Shown here one piece after another: positions 26,049-35,475 of a stretch of DNA of 64,000 bases. The notes under the pieces were generated by a model. That model did no database searches. It saw nothing but the letters and a program-made list of their open reading frames with translations, and was not told the origin of the DNA. Within the stretch, counting starts at the first letter, position 1. Each line of letters begins with the position of its first letter. Location of the stretch: the NCBI RefSeq assembly GCF_903166585.1, contig NZ_CAESCM010000005.1:62001-126000 (forward strand), given 5' to 3'. Made by a program: the position numbers and the translations under genes. Origin of the DNA: Pedobacter ghigonis. GTDB taxonomy: Bacteria; Bacteroidota; Bacteroidia; Sphingobacteriales; Sphingobacteriaceae.

Positions 26049-28034
26049 ATGAGCCACTCACACGATAATCACGATAGCTGTTGTAGCAGCAAAGCACATT
26101 CCGAGCCCAAAAATCAACACCATAACCATTCGCATGACGAAGGCGATGATCACGATCATGACCATGGCGGTGATCCATCTGCCTTTCAAACTTACTTACC
26201 TGCAATTGTTACGCTGGTAATGTTGCTGATTGGGATTGCTTTCGATAATTTTTTTAAGGTACCTGCTTTTCAAACCATCAGGCCATATTGGTACATTTTG
26301 GCTTATTTACCTGTAGGTATTCCGGTATTACGCGAAGTTTGGGAAACCTTTAAAGCTAAGGCCTTCTTTACCGAATTTTCTTTAATGTCTATCGCTACCA
26401 TTGGTGCTTTTGCTATTGGCGAGTATCCCGAAGGCGTAGCTGTAATGCTTTTTTATACCATAGGGGAGCTCTTCCAAATGGCAGCTGTAAACCGCGCAAA
26501 AAGAAATATTTCTGCCTTGCTCGATGTGCGTGCAGATGTGGCGCATGTGATCAGAAACGGAAAATACGAAGATGTAAACCCCGAAAAGGTAGCCATTGGC
26601 GAAACCATACAAGTCAAAGCAGGAGAGAAAATAGCCCTGGATGGCGAAATGTTGTCTGAAAAAAGCAGCTTCAATACGGCTGCATTAACCGGCGAAAGCA
26701 AGCCCAGAACCATAAATAAGGGCGAAAGCGTTTTGGCGGGGATGCTAAACCTGGATAAGGTTATCGAAGTAAAGGTAACCAAAGTTTTTGCTGATAGTGC
26801 TTTATCGCGCATATTGGAGATGGTGCAAAATGCTACTGCGCGCAAAGCCAAAACCGAGCTGTTTATCCGCAAGTTTGCCAAAGTTTATACCCCAATAGTG
26901 TTTTTTCTTGCACTGGCATTGGTTACAATCCCTATTCTGGTTTTAGGCAGCGACTACCATTTCCAAACCTGGTTGTACCGGGGACTGGTTTTTCTGGTTA
27001 TTTCTTGTCCTTGTGCTTTGGTTATTTCTATTCCCCTTGGTTATTTCGGTGGTATCGGGGCTGCGTCGGCAAACGGTATTCTGTTTAAAGGATCTAATTT
27101 TTTAGAGCTCATTACCAAGCTGGATACTGTTGTGATGGACAAAACCGGAACACTTACCAAAGGTGTTTTTAAAGTTCAGAAAATAGAAAGTACAATTAAC
27201 GAGGCAGAGTTTTTAGCGCTACTAACTGCCGTTGAAGCAAAATCGACCCACCCCATTGCCAAAGCGATTGTGGTGTATGCCAACGGAGCAGATCTTCATC
27301 CGGCTACTAATTTGGAGGAAATTGCCGGAATGGGTTTAAAGGGTACGGTAAATGGCAAAACTGTTTTAGCCGGAAACGCAAAACTTTTAGTGAAATTCAA
27401 TATTCCATTCGATCTTAAAATACAAGAGATAGAAGAAAGTATTGTAGTGGTAGCTGTTGATGGGCAATATGTGGGTTATGTTTTAATTGCTGATGAGATT
27501 AAGGAAGACGCTGCAGCTGCGGTTAAACAATTGCACGAAAATGGTGTAAAGCAAGTGGTAATGCTCAGCGGCGATAAAACTACTATTGTTAAAAAAGTTG
27601 CCGGCCAGTTGGGTATCGATGAGTATTATGGCGATTTATTGCCTGAAGATAAAGTGGCGAATCTGGAGAAAATTAAAAGTGATAAAACCAGGGTAGTTGC
27701 TTTTGTCGGCGATGGCATTAATGATACGCCAGTATTGGCTATTAGTGATATAGGTATAGCTATGGGCGCGATGGGAAGTGATGCTGCGATAGAAACGGCT
27801 GATGTGGTAATTCAAACCGACCAACCTTCTAAAATTGCTACCGCGATTAAAATTGGTAAGGCTACAAAAAATGTTGTGATCCAAAATATTACACTCGCCT
27901 TTGCTGTTAAAGCTCTTGTTTTAATTCTGGGTGCCGGTGGATTGGCCACCATGTGGGAAGCGGTTTTTGCAGATGTGGGTGTAGCTTTGCTGGCTATTTT
28001 AAATGCAGTGCGGATTCAGAAAATGAAGTTTTAA
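26049..28034 (+). CDS. Heavy-metal P-type ATPase with His-rich N-terminus (Zn/Cd/Co type)
   Basis: A 661-residue P1B-type ATPase that exports divalent metals. Residues 1-42 are His/Asp-rich (repeats such as NHSHDEGDDHDHDHGG) with a CCSS cysteine pair, a metal-binding tail that replaces the usual ferredoxin-like HMA domain. The CPC ion-binding motif (SCPCALVIS, about residues 318-326), the phosphorylation motif DKTGTLTKG (Asp at about 364), the SxHP motif STHPIAK and GDGINDTPVLAISD are all intact. Eight membrane segments are predicted, three pairs before and after the CPC helix plus the C-terminal pair. CPC and a His-rich tail favour Zn2+, Cd2+ or Co2+. No adjacent metal regulator gene. Confidence 0.9.
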   Translation: MSHSHDNHDSCCSSKAHSEPKNQHHNHSHDEGDDHDHDHGGDPSAFQTYLPAIVTLVMLLIGIAFDNFFKVPAFQTIRPYWYILAYLPVGIPVLREVWETFKAKAFFTEFSLMSIATIGAFAIGEYPEGVAVMLFYTIGELFQMAAVNRAKRNISALLDVRADVAHVIRNGKYEDVNPEKVAIGETIQVKAGEKIALDGEMLSEKSSFNTAALTGESKPRTINKGESVLAGMLNLDKVIEVKVTKVFADSALSRILEMVQNATARKAKTELFIRKFAKVYTPIVFFLALALVTIPILVLGSDYHFQTWLYRGLVFLVISCPCALVISIPLGYFGGIGAASANGILFKGSNFLELITKLDTVVMDKTGTLTKGVFKVQKIESTINEAEFLALLTAVEAKSTHPIAKAIVVYANGADLHPATNLEEIAGMGLKGTVNGKTVLAGNAKLLVKFNIPFDLKIQEIEESIVVVAVDGQYVGYVLIADEIKEDAAAAVKQLHENGVKQVVMLSGDKTTIVKKVAGQLGIDEYYGDLLPEDKVANLEKIKSDKTRVVAFVGDGINDTPVLAISDIGIAMGAMGSDAAIETADVVIQTDQPSKIATAIKIGKATKNVVIQNITLAFAVKALVLILGAGGLATMWEAVFADVGVALLAILNAVRIQKMKF

Positions 28035-28177
28035 TGTCTGCTGGTTTATTATCATTAAGCAATTAAGGTAGTTAAGAAAACTATATCCAATTTTAATGCC
28101 ATTAACTTGTTGATATTGAATGAAATATATGATAAAAAAAATGAGCATACTTATATATTCTCAAAGATTTAGATTAA
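28035..28177. other. AT-rich spacer between convergent genes
   Basis: 143 bp with no gene and no strong stem-loop, only an A/T-rich run at 28133-28141. Confidence 0.5.
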
Positions 28178-28585
28178 TCATTGTTTTGATTCAGGGTGGC
28201 TTGACGTGTTCAAAAATACAATTGCAGTTAATACACAAATCAATATAAAATTATACTCTGTACCATTTCTTCCACCACCTACCACAAACCAGCCTTCTTT
28301 AAAGTGCACCATAATAATGCCCATTATTAAAACAAATATGCTGGCAAAACAGGCCAGGCGGATGTATTTATTAAAAATCAGCAGCAAGGCGCAAAGTACA
28401 TGCGAGAGTTTAATGCTCCAGGCAAGGGCCACACCAAAAGGAGCAAAGCCAACTTTGTTCAGGTATAAATTTCCGAAATCGTTAATGCCGCCATCAAACA
28501 TGCCAAACACGCTGTGCGATAATAAGATAATGGCTACAGAAAAGCGTAAAATGGCATAGCCAATGCTTAAGTTTTTAGCGTTCAT
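28178..28585 (-). CDS. DoxX family membrane protein
   Basis: A 135-residue inner-membrane protein. I start at the ATG at 28585 (MNAKNLSIGYAILRF), because the frame's 23-residue upstream extension is Cys-rich and unlike the family. Four hydrophobic helices are visible: ILRFSVAIILLSHSVFGM, AWSIKLSHVLCALLLIF, CFASIFVLIMGIIMVHF and FILICVLTAIVFLNT. The loop FGNLYLNKVGFAPFG precedes the second. GRNGTEYN between helices 3 and 4 is a common DoxX motif. No specific function can be given. Divergent from valS, 218 bp away. Confidence 0.75.
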   Translation of the reverse strand: MNAKNLSIGYAILRFSVAIILLSHSVFGMFDGGINDFGNLYLNKVGFAPFGVALAWSIKLSHVLCALLLIFNKYIRLACFASIFVLIMGIIMVHFKEGWFVVGGGRNGTEYNFILICVLTAIVFLNTSSHPESKQ

Positions 28586-28803
28586 ATAGTTTATGCAAGG
28601 GTTTAAAAACATCTCCAGACAAATACTAAAATACAAAAAGCAATACCAACCCAAAAATAGAATGTTAGTTCAGCCTGCTAAGAAATCGAAAACAGGCAGG
28701 CTTCAGTACGTAATGATAAGGTGTTTAGCTGCTTTAGTCTTTCGGTTTCCGCTTTGGTCTTTCAGCTTAATTAGCTATTTTTGGGCTTTTATAACAATTT
28801 TTC

Positions 28804-31470
28804 ATGAGCATTTCCACCAAGTACAATCCTGCAGAAACAGAAGATAAATGGTATAGCTACTGGCTATCTAAAAAGTTTTTCCACTCAGAGCCTGATGAGC
28901 GCGAACCCTACACCATCGTAATTCCGCCACCAAACGTCACAGGAGTACTGCACATGGGGCACATGCTTAACAATACCATTCAGGATGTTTTAATCCGCAA
29001 GGCGCGTATGCAAGGTAAGAACGCCTGCTGGGTGCCCGGAACCGACCATGCTTCTATTGCTACTGAAGCCAAGGTTGTAGCCATGTTAAAAGAACAGGGG
29101 ATCAATAAAAAAGACCTTTCGCGCGAAGAGTTTCTAAAATACGCCTGGGAATGGAAAGAGAAGTACGGCGGTATTATTTTAGAGCAATTGAAGAAACTAG
29201 GAGCAAGCTGCGATTGGGACCGTACACGTTTTACCATGGAGGAAGATCTTTCTGAAGCGGTTATCGATTCGTTTATCCACCTGTACAAAAAAGGCTGGAT
29301 TTATCGCGGTATCCGTATGGTAAACTGGGATCCCGCCGGTAAAACTGCAGTTTCTGATGAAGAAGTAATCCGTAAAGAAGTTAATCAAAAGCTGTATTAT
29401 ATTAAGTATCTGATTTCAGGTACAACAGATCAGTTTTTAACGATTGCAACCACGCGTCCTGAAACCATTATGGCCGATGCGGCGATCTGTATTAACCCTA
29501 ACGACGAACGTTTTACACACTTAAAAGGCAAAAAAGTGTTCGTACCGCTGGTTAACCACGAAATTCCGGTTATTGAAGATGAGTATGTGGATATCGAATT
29601 TGGTACAGGTTGTTTAAAAGTTACCCCTGCACACGATTTGAATGATTATGAGCTGGGTGTAAAACACAATTTACCGGTTACCGATATTCTAAATGATGAT
29701 GGCACCTTAAACGAACTGGCAGTTATTCTGGTGGGCGAAGACCGCTTTGTTGCCCGTAAAAAGATTGCCAAAATGCTTGAAGAGGCTGGTCATTTAGATA
29801 AAGTTGAAGATTATAAATCGCAGGTGGGCTTTTCTGAACGTACCGATGCTGCAATTGAACCTAAACTTTCGATGCAGTGGTTTGTGAAGATGAAAGAAAT
29901 GGCACAACCGGCGCTGAATGATGTATTGAACGGAGAAGTAAACCTGATCCCGAATAAATTTGAAAATACCTACCGCCACTGGATGGAAAATGTACGCGAC
30001 TGGAATATTTCGCGTCAGCTGTGGTGGGGACAACGTATCCCGGCCTGGTACGATGATAAAGGAAACTGGGTTGTTGCCAAAACCAAAGATGAAGCTCTGG
30101 AAGAATTCTGGAAGAAAAAACATTTGGACGAAAGCTGTTCAGATGCTGAGAAAGCAGGCTTTAAACACCAGTTAGAGCCATTTTTACGTCAGGATGAAGA
30201 CGTAATGGATACCTGGTTCTCCTCATGGTTGTGGCCAATTTCTGTTTTTGATGGTTTTAAAGATCCAGATAATAAAGACATTAACTATTACTACCCAACC
30301 AACGATTTGGTTACGGCTCCCGAAATTTTATTCTTCTGGGTGGCCCGTATGATTATGGCAGGACACGAGTTTATGGGCAAAAAACCATTTACCAATGTGT
30401 ATTTAACGGGTATTGTGCGCGATAAGCTGGGACGTAAAATGTCTAAATCGCTGGGTAACTCACCCGATCCGATTGGATTGATCGAAAAATATGGTGCCGA
30501 TGCTGTACGTGTGGGTATGCTTATGTCATCGCCGGCGGGTAACGATTTAATGTTCGATGAAAGCTACTGCGAGCAGGGCCGTAATTTTGCTTCAAAAATA
30601 TGGAATGCCTTCCGTTTGGTTAAAGGTTGGGAAGTAGATGCAAACCTCGAAAACCCAAATAAACAGGCTATTTCTTGGTTCGAAAACCGCTTTAATGCCG
30701 CTTTAGTTGAAATTGAAGACAACTTTAAACAATACCGTTTATCGGAGGCTTTAATGACTACCTATAAACTGGTTTGGGACGATTTCTGTGCCTGGTACCT
30801 GGAAATGGTTAAGCCTGCTTACCAGCAACCGATTGATGCCGAAAGCTATCAGGCTACGGTTGGTTTCTTTGAGCAGATTATTAAACTGTTGCACCCAAAT
30901 ATGCCTTTCTTAACGGAAGAATTGTGGCATGATGATCTGTTTGCTGTACGTGGCGAAATGGATTGCTGTATTGTTGCCGAATTCCCGAAAGGAGGCAGCA
31001 TTGAAGAACAGTTATTGAAAGATGCGGAGGTGATTAAAACTGTTGTTGCCGAGATCAGGAATGTACGTAACCAAAAACAGATTTCACCAAAAGAAGCTTT
31101 GCCTTTAAGTTTGAAGGTAAATTCTGATATCGACTACGAGAAATGGTTAAATATTGTTTTCAAACTGGCCAATGTTTCGGAAGCTGAGATTGTGAACGAT
31201 AAAATTGTAGGTGCAACCGCATTTATGGCTGGTAAGGACGAGTTCTTTATTCCGCTAACCGAGAATGTAGATGTAGATGCAGAACGCACCCGCTTAAATG
31301 CTGATTTGGTGTACTTACAAGGTTTCTTAAAATCGGTTGATTCGAAACTAAGCAACGAACGTTTTGTACAGAATGCAAAACCCGAAATTATTGCCAACGA
31401 ACGCAATAAAAAGGCCGATGCTGAAGCTAAAATTAAAATCATTGAAGAAAGTTTAGCGCTTTTAGGATAA
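28804..31470 (+). CDS. valS: Valyl-tRNA synthetase
   Basis: An 888-residue class I aminoacyl-tRNA synthetase charging tRNA-Val. It has the HIGH-type motif HMGH in PPPNVTGVLHMGHMLNN (about residues 39-55) and KMSKS in GRKMSKSLGNSPDP (about residue 545). The editing domain CP1 lies between them (TTRPETIMADAAICINP, GTGCLKVTPAHDLNDYELG). The C-terminal coiled coil after about residue 810 is rich in Glu and Lys (LNADLVYLQGFLKSVDSKL), as in other ValRS. The length is normal for the type. Terminated by the palindrome at 31487. Confidence 0.97.
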   Translation: MSISTKYNPAETEDKWYSYWLSKKFFHSEPDEREPYTIVIPPPNVTGVLHMGHMLNNTIQDVLIRKARMQGKNACWVPGTDHASIATEAKVVAMLKEQGINKKDLSREEFLKYAWEWKEKYGGIILEQLKKLGASCDWDRTRFTMEEDLSEAVIDSFIHLYKKGWIYRGIRMVNWDPAGKTAVSDEEVIRKEVNQKLYYIKYLISGTTDQFLTIATTRPETIMADAAICINPNDERFTHLKGKKVFVPLVNHEIPVIEDEYVDIEFGTGCLKVTPAHDLNDYELGVKHNLPVTDILNDDGTLNELAVILVGEDRFVARKKIAKMLEEAGHLDKVEDYKSQVGFSERTDAAIEPKLSMQWFVKMKEMAQPALNDVLNGEVNLIPNKFENTYRHWMENVRDWNISRQLWWGQRIPAWYDDKGNWVVAKTKDEALEEFWKKKHLDESCSDAEKAGFKHQLEPFLRQDEDVMDTWFSSWLWPISVFDGFKDPDNKDINYYYPTNDLVTAPEILFFWVARMIMAGHEFMGKKPFTNVYLTGIVRDKLGRKMSKSLGNSPDPIGLIEKYGADAVRVGMLMSSPAGNDLMFDESYCEQGRNFASKIWNAFRLVKGWEVDANLENPNKQAISWFENRFNAALVEIEDNFKQYRLSEALMTTYKLVWDDFCAWYLEMVKPAYQQPIDAESYQATVGFFEQIIKLLHPNMPFLTEELWHDDLFAVRGEMDCCIVAEFPKGGSIEEQLLKDAEVIKTVVAEIRNVRNQKQISPKEALPLSLKVNSDIDYEKWLNIVFKLANVSEAEIVNDKIVGATAFMAGKDEFFIPLTENVDVDAERTRLNADLVYLQGFLKSVDSKLSNERFVQNAKPEIIANERNKKADAEAKIKIIEESLALLG

Positions 31471-31486
31471 TCATATAGTCATCAAT

Positions 31487-31515
31487 ACCTGCAAGGTTTT
31501 TAAAACCTTGCAGGT
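31487..31515. terminator. Long perfect palindrome, terminator of valS
   Basis: Two 14-bp arms ACCTGCAAGGTTTT / AAAACCTTGCAGGT around one central T. Such AAGGTTTT-centred palindromes occur widely between genes in this phylum and act as bidirectional terminators. It separates valS from the lipoprotein gene. Confidence 0.75.
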
Positions 31516-31532
31516 ACAATATTTAATAAAGT

Positions 31533-32213
31533 ATGTTACGCTCTCAAACCTTATTATACCTTTCTTTTTGTCTTATGTTTTCTCTTTCTTCTTGTAAAAA
31601 AGAGGATAAAGAAGAAGAATTGAAGTATCCTATTTCCTTGAAATATAAAACATATAGCAAGGCTAAGATGAGAATGTGGACTATAGATGGCGAAATTTTT
31701 GATCAGGAAAAGATCAATAAATTTGTTGGAAATAGTTTTGATAAATCATTTAACGCTGATTTTTACCAGATAAGTTTCAAAAGCCCTGATTCGGCAGATG
31801 TCCGCTTTCCGCCCGCACTACACGGTTTGTGGACATATAAAGTTTTAGATTCTTCCAATATTGAATTTAAAGGCGATGTTCAATTGTTTTTTGCTTCTGT
31901 TTTTGGAGATCAGGCAAGTTTAGACCGGGCATTTTTAATTTATAAATCTAATATTTATACCCAGGGGCTTAGAATCGTTTCAGATCCAAAATTACTTCCT
32001 TCTACTATTTACAGAGCGGATCTTGGGTTCGGCGCTACCGGAAATAAAAAGACACTATCTATTCCAGGATACCTTTATCGTATGCGTTTGTATAAAAGAG
32101 CATCAGTAATGGCGGGGCACATGTATGGAAAATTCAAAGAGAGCTTCCTGAATGAATTACAAGATCGCGATACTTTGGTTATACAAGAAACTAAAAACAA
32201 CTGGGCGCTTTAA
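31533..32213 (+). CDS. Lipoprotein of unknown function
   Basis: A 226-residue lipoprotein: hydrophobic signal and lipobox in FSLSSCKKEDKEEE (Cys about residue 21), followed by an acidic tether. The mature domain is mixed alpha/beta, with repeated Tyr/Lys-rich strands (YKTYSKAKMRMWTIDG) and a C-terminal FNELQDRDTLVIQE. No family recognised. Spacing and the terminators on both sides (31487 and 32249) suggest a single-gene transcript starting from 31516-31532, although the short leader may depend on read-through from valS. Confidence 0.65.
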   Translation: MLRSQTLLYLSFCLMFSLSSCKKEDKEEELKYPISLKYKTYSKAKMRMWTIDGEIFDQEKINKFVGNSFDKSFNADFYQISFKSPDSADVRFPPALHGLWTYKVLDSSNIEFKGDVQLFFASVFGDQASLDRAFLIYKSNIYTQGLRIVSDPKLLPSTIYRADLGFGATGNKKTLSIPGYLYRMRLYKRASVMAGHMYGKFKESFLNELQDRDTLVIQETKNNWAL

Positions 32214-32248
32214 AATATTTTCATTTAACTCTTGGTTTCAAGACCTTG

Positions 32249-32285
32249 AAATCCCTTTAACAGTACATTGTTAAAGGGATTTTTC
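32249..32285 (+). terminator. Intrinsic terminator
   Basis: A perfect 14-bp stem AAATCCCTTTAACA / TGTTAAAGGGATTT with a 6-nt loop and T-run, just past the lipoprotein gene. Confidence 0.9.
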
Positions 32286-32530
32286 GTTTCTCTCTTAAAA
32301 CCCTAAATTATTATTTCAAACGTTTTCCAAAATAATAAGCTTATTGCAATTCCAATTGAAATGGGCTTCAAATCGCTTACTGGATAAGTTTAGAGCAGAT
32401 TAAGCTTTATTGAGCAAAAAATGGTTTCAAGAATAATACCTATTGAGTTTTAGTGCATCTTATTTAAAATACTATTTTAGCTCATTCAATATGGTTTGAT
32501 GAGAAACCTTATTTGTTAATATGGCCAAAT
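32286..32530. other. Upstream region of the oxidoreductase operon
   Basis: 245 bp with no gene and no obvious palindrome. Presumed to carry the promoter of the Gfo/Idh/MocA gene at 32531. Confidence 0.35.
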
Positions 32531-33886
32531 ATGGAAAATTCCAGAAGGAAATTTATTAAGCAATCTGCAATATTTGCTGCGGCAACCTATGCCGGTACAA
32601 TGGGAATGAGTGCTAAAAGTTATGGGCGCATCATCGGTGCAAATGATAGGGTACGGGTAGGCGTTGTTGGGTTTTCCGACCGTTTTAAAGAAACACTTCT
32701 GCCTTGTTTTATGAACCACAATAAAGAGCTGGACTTCGATATTGTTGGTCTTTCTGATTTATGGAATTACCGCAGGGATTTAGGCATTGCCCATTTAAAA
32801 GCAAAATTTGGTCACGACATTAAAGCCTGCCGCAACAACGATGAGCTTTATGCCACTAAAGATCTTGATGCCGTAATTATCAGTACAGCCGATTTTCAGC
32901 ATGCTTTACACACCATCGAAGCCGTTAAAGCCAATTGTGATGCTTATGTAGAAAAACCCTTCGCCGAAACCATGGATGATGCTAAAGCAGCCTTTAAAGC
33001 AGTTAAAGCAAGTAAGCAGATTGTACAGATTGGTTCTCAGCGGAGGAGTGGTGAAAATTATACCAATGCAGCAAAATTTATTCAGGATGGTAAGTTTGGC
33101 CCCATAACCGCGGTGGACCTGGTTTGGAATGTAAACCAGCCCGGTAGGTGGCGCAGGCCAGATTTAGTGGCTAAATTAAAAGAAGAAGATATCGATTGGA
33201 AGCGTTTCTTACTTAACCGGCCGGTTGAGGCTTTCGATCCAAGAAAATACTTAGAGTACAGGTTATTTTGGCCATATTCATCAGGGATGCCCGGACAATG
33301 GATGAGTCACCAGATTGATACCGTCCATTGGTTTACCAATTTAAAGCATCCACGCAGTGTGGTGGCCAACGGAGGCATTTACACCTGGAAAGATGGCCGG
33401 AGAAACTGGGATTCGATGGTTGCCGTATTCGACTATGGTCAGCCCGATACTACCGATGGCTTTCAGGTAACCTTTACCTCGAGAATGCAGAATAGCGTAG
33501 GGGATGTAGGCGAAGTATATTACTCGAACGGTGGCGAGCTCAATCTCATTACCAATAAAGTTTCGCCAAAGGGCGGTTTAAAGGAAAAAGAAGCCGCTGC
33601 AATGGGCTTAAAAGCTAACCTTTTACCCGACTTCGATTTAAGTAAAACCGAAATCAAAGCAGCAACCGGCGCAAATATGGGCGGAGATCCCTTAACCTCG
33701 GGCCACATGCGCAACTGGATGGAATGTGTGCGCAGCCGTAAAACGCCTAATGCACCAGTGGAAGCCGGTTATTCGCATTCAATTGCTAATATCATGACCA
33801 ACGCTGCGGTAAGAACAGGTGCAAAAGCCACCTTTGACGAAGGCAGACAAGAAGTAATCGCAAACGGAAAAGTATTTAAATATTAA
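32531..33886 (+). CDS. Tat-exported Gfo/Idh/MocA oxidoreductase
   Basis: A 451-residue NAD(P)-dependent oxidoreductase. The ATG at 32531 gives MENSRRKFIKQSAIF, a twin-arginine motif with a hydrophobic segment, so it is exported folded, presumably with bound cofactor. The Rossmann start, GVVGFSDRFKETL, differs from the usual GxGxxG. The catalytic Lys142 of the EKP motif (YVEKPFAE) is intact. GQWMSHQIDTVHWF supplies the substrate-side His and Asp. In the pathway described for this group, such enzymes oxidise sugar C3 and feed DUF1080 hydrolases. It is 16 bp upstream of a DUF1080 gene, so the two are probably one operon. Confidence 0.87.
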   Translation: MENSRRKFIKQSAIFAAATYAGTMGMSAKSYGRIIGANDRVRVGVVGFSDRFKETLLPCFMNHNKELDFDIVGLSDLWNYRRDLGIAHLKAKFGHDIKACRNNDELYATKDLDAVIISTADFQHALHTIEAVKANCDAYVEKPFAETMDDAKAAFKAVKASKQIVQIGSQRRSGENYTNAAKFIQDGKFGPITAVDLVWNVNQPGRWRRPDLVAKLKEEDIDWKRFLLNRPVEAFDPRKYLEYRLFWPYSSGMPGQWMSHQIDTVHWFTNLKHPRSVVANGGIYTWKDGRRNWDSMVAVFDYGQPDTTDGFQVTFTSRMQNSVGDVGEVYYSNGGELNLITNKVSPKGGLKEKEAAAMGLKANLLPDFDLSKTEIKAATGANMGGDPLTSGHMRNWMECVRSRKTPNAPVEAGYSHSIANIMTNAAVRTGAKATFDEGRQEVIANGKVFKY

Positions 33887-33902
33887 TTATCCAAAACCAA
33901 TC

Positions 33903-35270
33903 ATGTCAAAAATTAAAAAGTATAGCATTCTTGCTTTTTCTCTAATTAGTTTATCGGCGGCAGCCCAAAAAGCCAAACCCCTGTTTGATGGCAAAACCCT
34001 AACCGGCTGGAAATCGGTAGCTGGTGTAGCTCCATACAAAGTTGAAGAGGGAATGATTGTAGGTACCATGACCAAAGGAACACCTAACTCATTTCTGATT
34101 ACCGAAAAAGAATACGGCAATTTTATTTTAGAACTGGATGTTAAACTTGAAGGCGAAAGTACCAACTCTGGTATTCAGACCCGTAGCCACATTAAACAAG
34201 AAGCCAATAACGGCAGAGGTATGGTTTTTGGCCGTCAGGTAGAAATCGATCCATCGGCGAGGGCATGGAGCGGTGGTATTTACGACGAAGCCAGAAGAAA
34301 CTGGTTATACCCTTTAGAATTAAACCCATCGGCAAGATCTTTATATAAAAAGAACGAGTTTAACCATTACAGAATCGAATGTATTGGTAACGAAACCAAA
34401 ACCTGGTTAAACGGACAGCCGGTAGCCTATGTAATCGATACTTTAGATCAGTCGGGCTTTATTGGTTTGCAGGTTCATGGTATTGGCAACAACACCGAAA
34501 ACGATGGTAAAAAAGTTTATTTCAAAAACATCAATATCCAAACAGAAGGCCTTAAAGCCAAAGCTTTTCCAAAAGGATTTTACGTGGTAAACTTAACCCC
34601 AAATGCTTTATCACCTTTCGAGAAAGCTAATGGTTACAAACTGCTTTTTGATGGTAAAACCAATGCCGGCTGGATTGGCGCTTATAAAACGGCGTTTCCG
34701 GAAAAAGGATGGAAAATTGCCAATGGTACAATCAGTGTTGAACCTTCAGGCGGTGCCGAATCTACCAATGGTGGCGATATTGTAACCAAAGAAGAATATG
34801 CTGCTTTTGATATGTCGTTTGAGTTTAAACTTACTCCCGGCGCCAACAGTGGTGTTAAATACTTTGTTACTTTAAGCGAGAAAAATACAGGCTCTGCCAT
34901 TGGTTTAGAATACCAGGTTTTGGATGATGTACTGCACCCGGATGCGAAATTAGGTCGCGATGGAAACCGCACTTTAGCCTCTTTATACGATTTAATGACG
35001 GCTAAAAAAGAATCAAGATATTTACGTCCGATAGGGAGCTGGAACAACGGTCGTTTGGTGGTGTATCCTAATAACAAAGTAGAACACTATTTAAACGGAG
35101 TTAAAGTTTTAGAATATACCCGCGGCTCAGAAGAGTTTAAAAAACTGGTAGCCATTAGCAAATACAAAGACTGGAAAAACTTTGGTGAAGCACCACAAGG
35201 GCACATTCTGCTACAGGATCATGGCAATAAAGTAGATTTCAGGACCATCAAAATAAAAACCTTAAAATAA
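33903..35270 (+). CDS. Secreted double DUF1080 protein (3-keto-glycoside hydrolase family)
   Basis: A 455-residue exported protein (signal MSKIKKYSILAFSLISLSAAAQ) with two DUF1080 domains in tandem: about residues 25-215 (LFDGKTLTGWKSVAG) and 225-455 (LLFDGKTNAGWIGAY). Both have the concanavalin-like beta-jellyroll patterns NSGIQTRSHIKQE and NSGVKYFVTLSEK. DUF1080 proteins include 3-keto-disaccharide hydrolases, which cleave glycosides after C3 oxidation. Their usual partners are Gfo/Idh/MocA enzymes like the two that flank this gene. The substrate is unknown. Duplication within one chain could give two specificities or carbohydrate binding plus catalysis. Confidence 0.86.
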   Translation: MSKIKKYSILAFSLISLSAAAQKAKPLFDGKTLTGWKSVAGVAPYKVEEGMIVGTMTKGTPNSFLITEKEYGNFILELDVKLEGESTNSGIQTRSHIKQEANNGRGMVFGRQVEIDPSARAWSGGIYDEARRNWLYPLELNPSARSLYKKNEFNHYRIECIGNETKTWLNGQPVAYVIDTLDQSGFIGLQVHGIGNNTENDGKKVYFKNINIQTEGLKAKAFPKGFYVVNLTPNALSPFEKANGYKLLFDGKTNAGWIGAYKTAFPEKGWKIANGTISVEPSGGAESTNGGDIVTKEEYAAFDMSFEFKLTPGANSGVKYFVTLSEKNTGSAIGLEYQVLDDVLHPDAKLGRDGNRTLASLYDLMTAKKESRYLRPIGSWNNGRLVVYPNNKVEHYLNGVKVLEYTRGSEEFKKLVAISKYKDWKNFGEAPQGHILLQDHGNKVDFRTIKIKTLK

Positions 35271-35299
35271 GGTCATCACTCAAATCAGTTAAAAAATAC

Positions 35300-35340
35300 T
35301 GCGAAGTACAGGGTATCAGTTACTTTGTACTTCGCATTTG
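35300..35340 (+). terminator. Stem-loop terminator
   Basis: Perfect 11-bp arms TGCGAAGTACA (35300-35310) and TGTACTTCGCA (35326-35336), loop of 15 nt, followed by TTTG only, so U-tract weak. It separates the DUF1080 gene from the next oxidoreductase. Confidence 0.6.
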
Positions 35341-35475
35341 TGCTTCATGGCATTTGGATTTATAACCGCTTCAAGCCATTAGCCTGCATGTAAAAAGTTA
35401 GAGAGCTCGGGTATTGCCTGTTCACTTTTTACTACCTTTAAAACATAATATTTAAAATAAAATACAATTTATATC

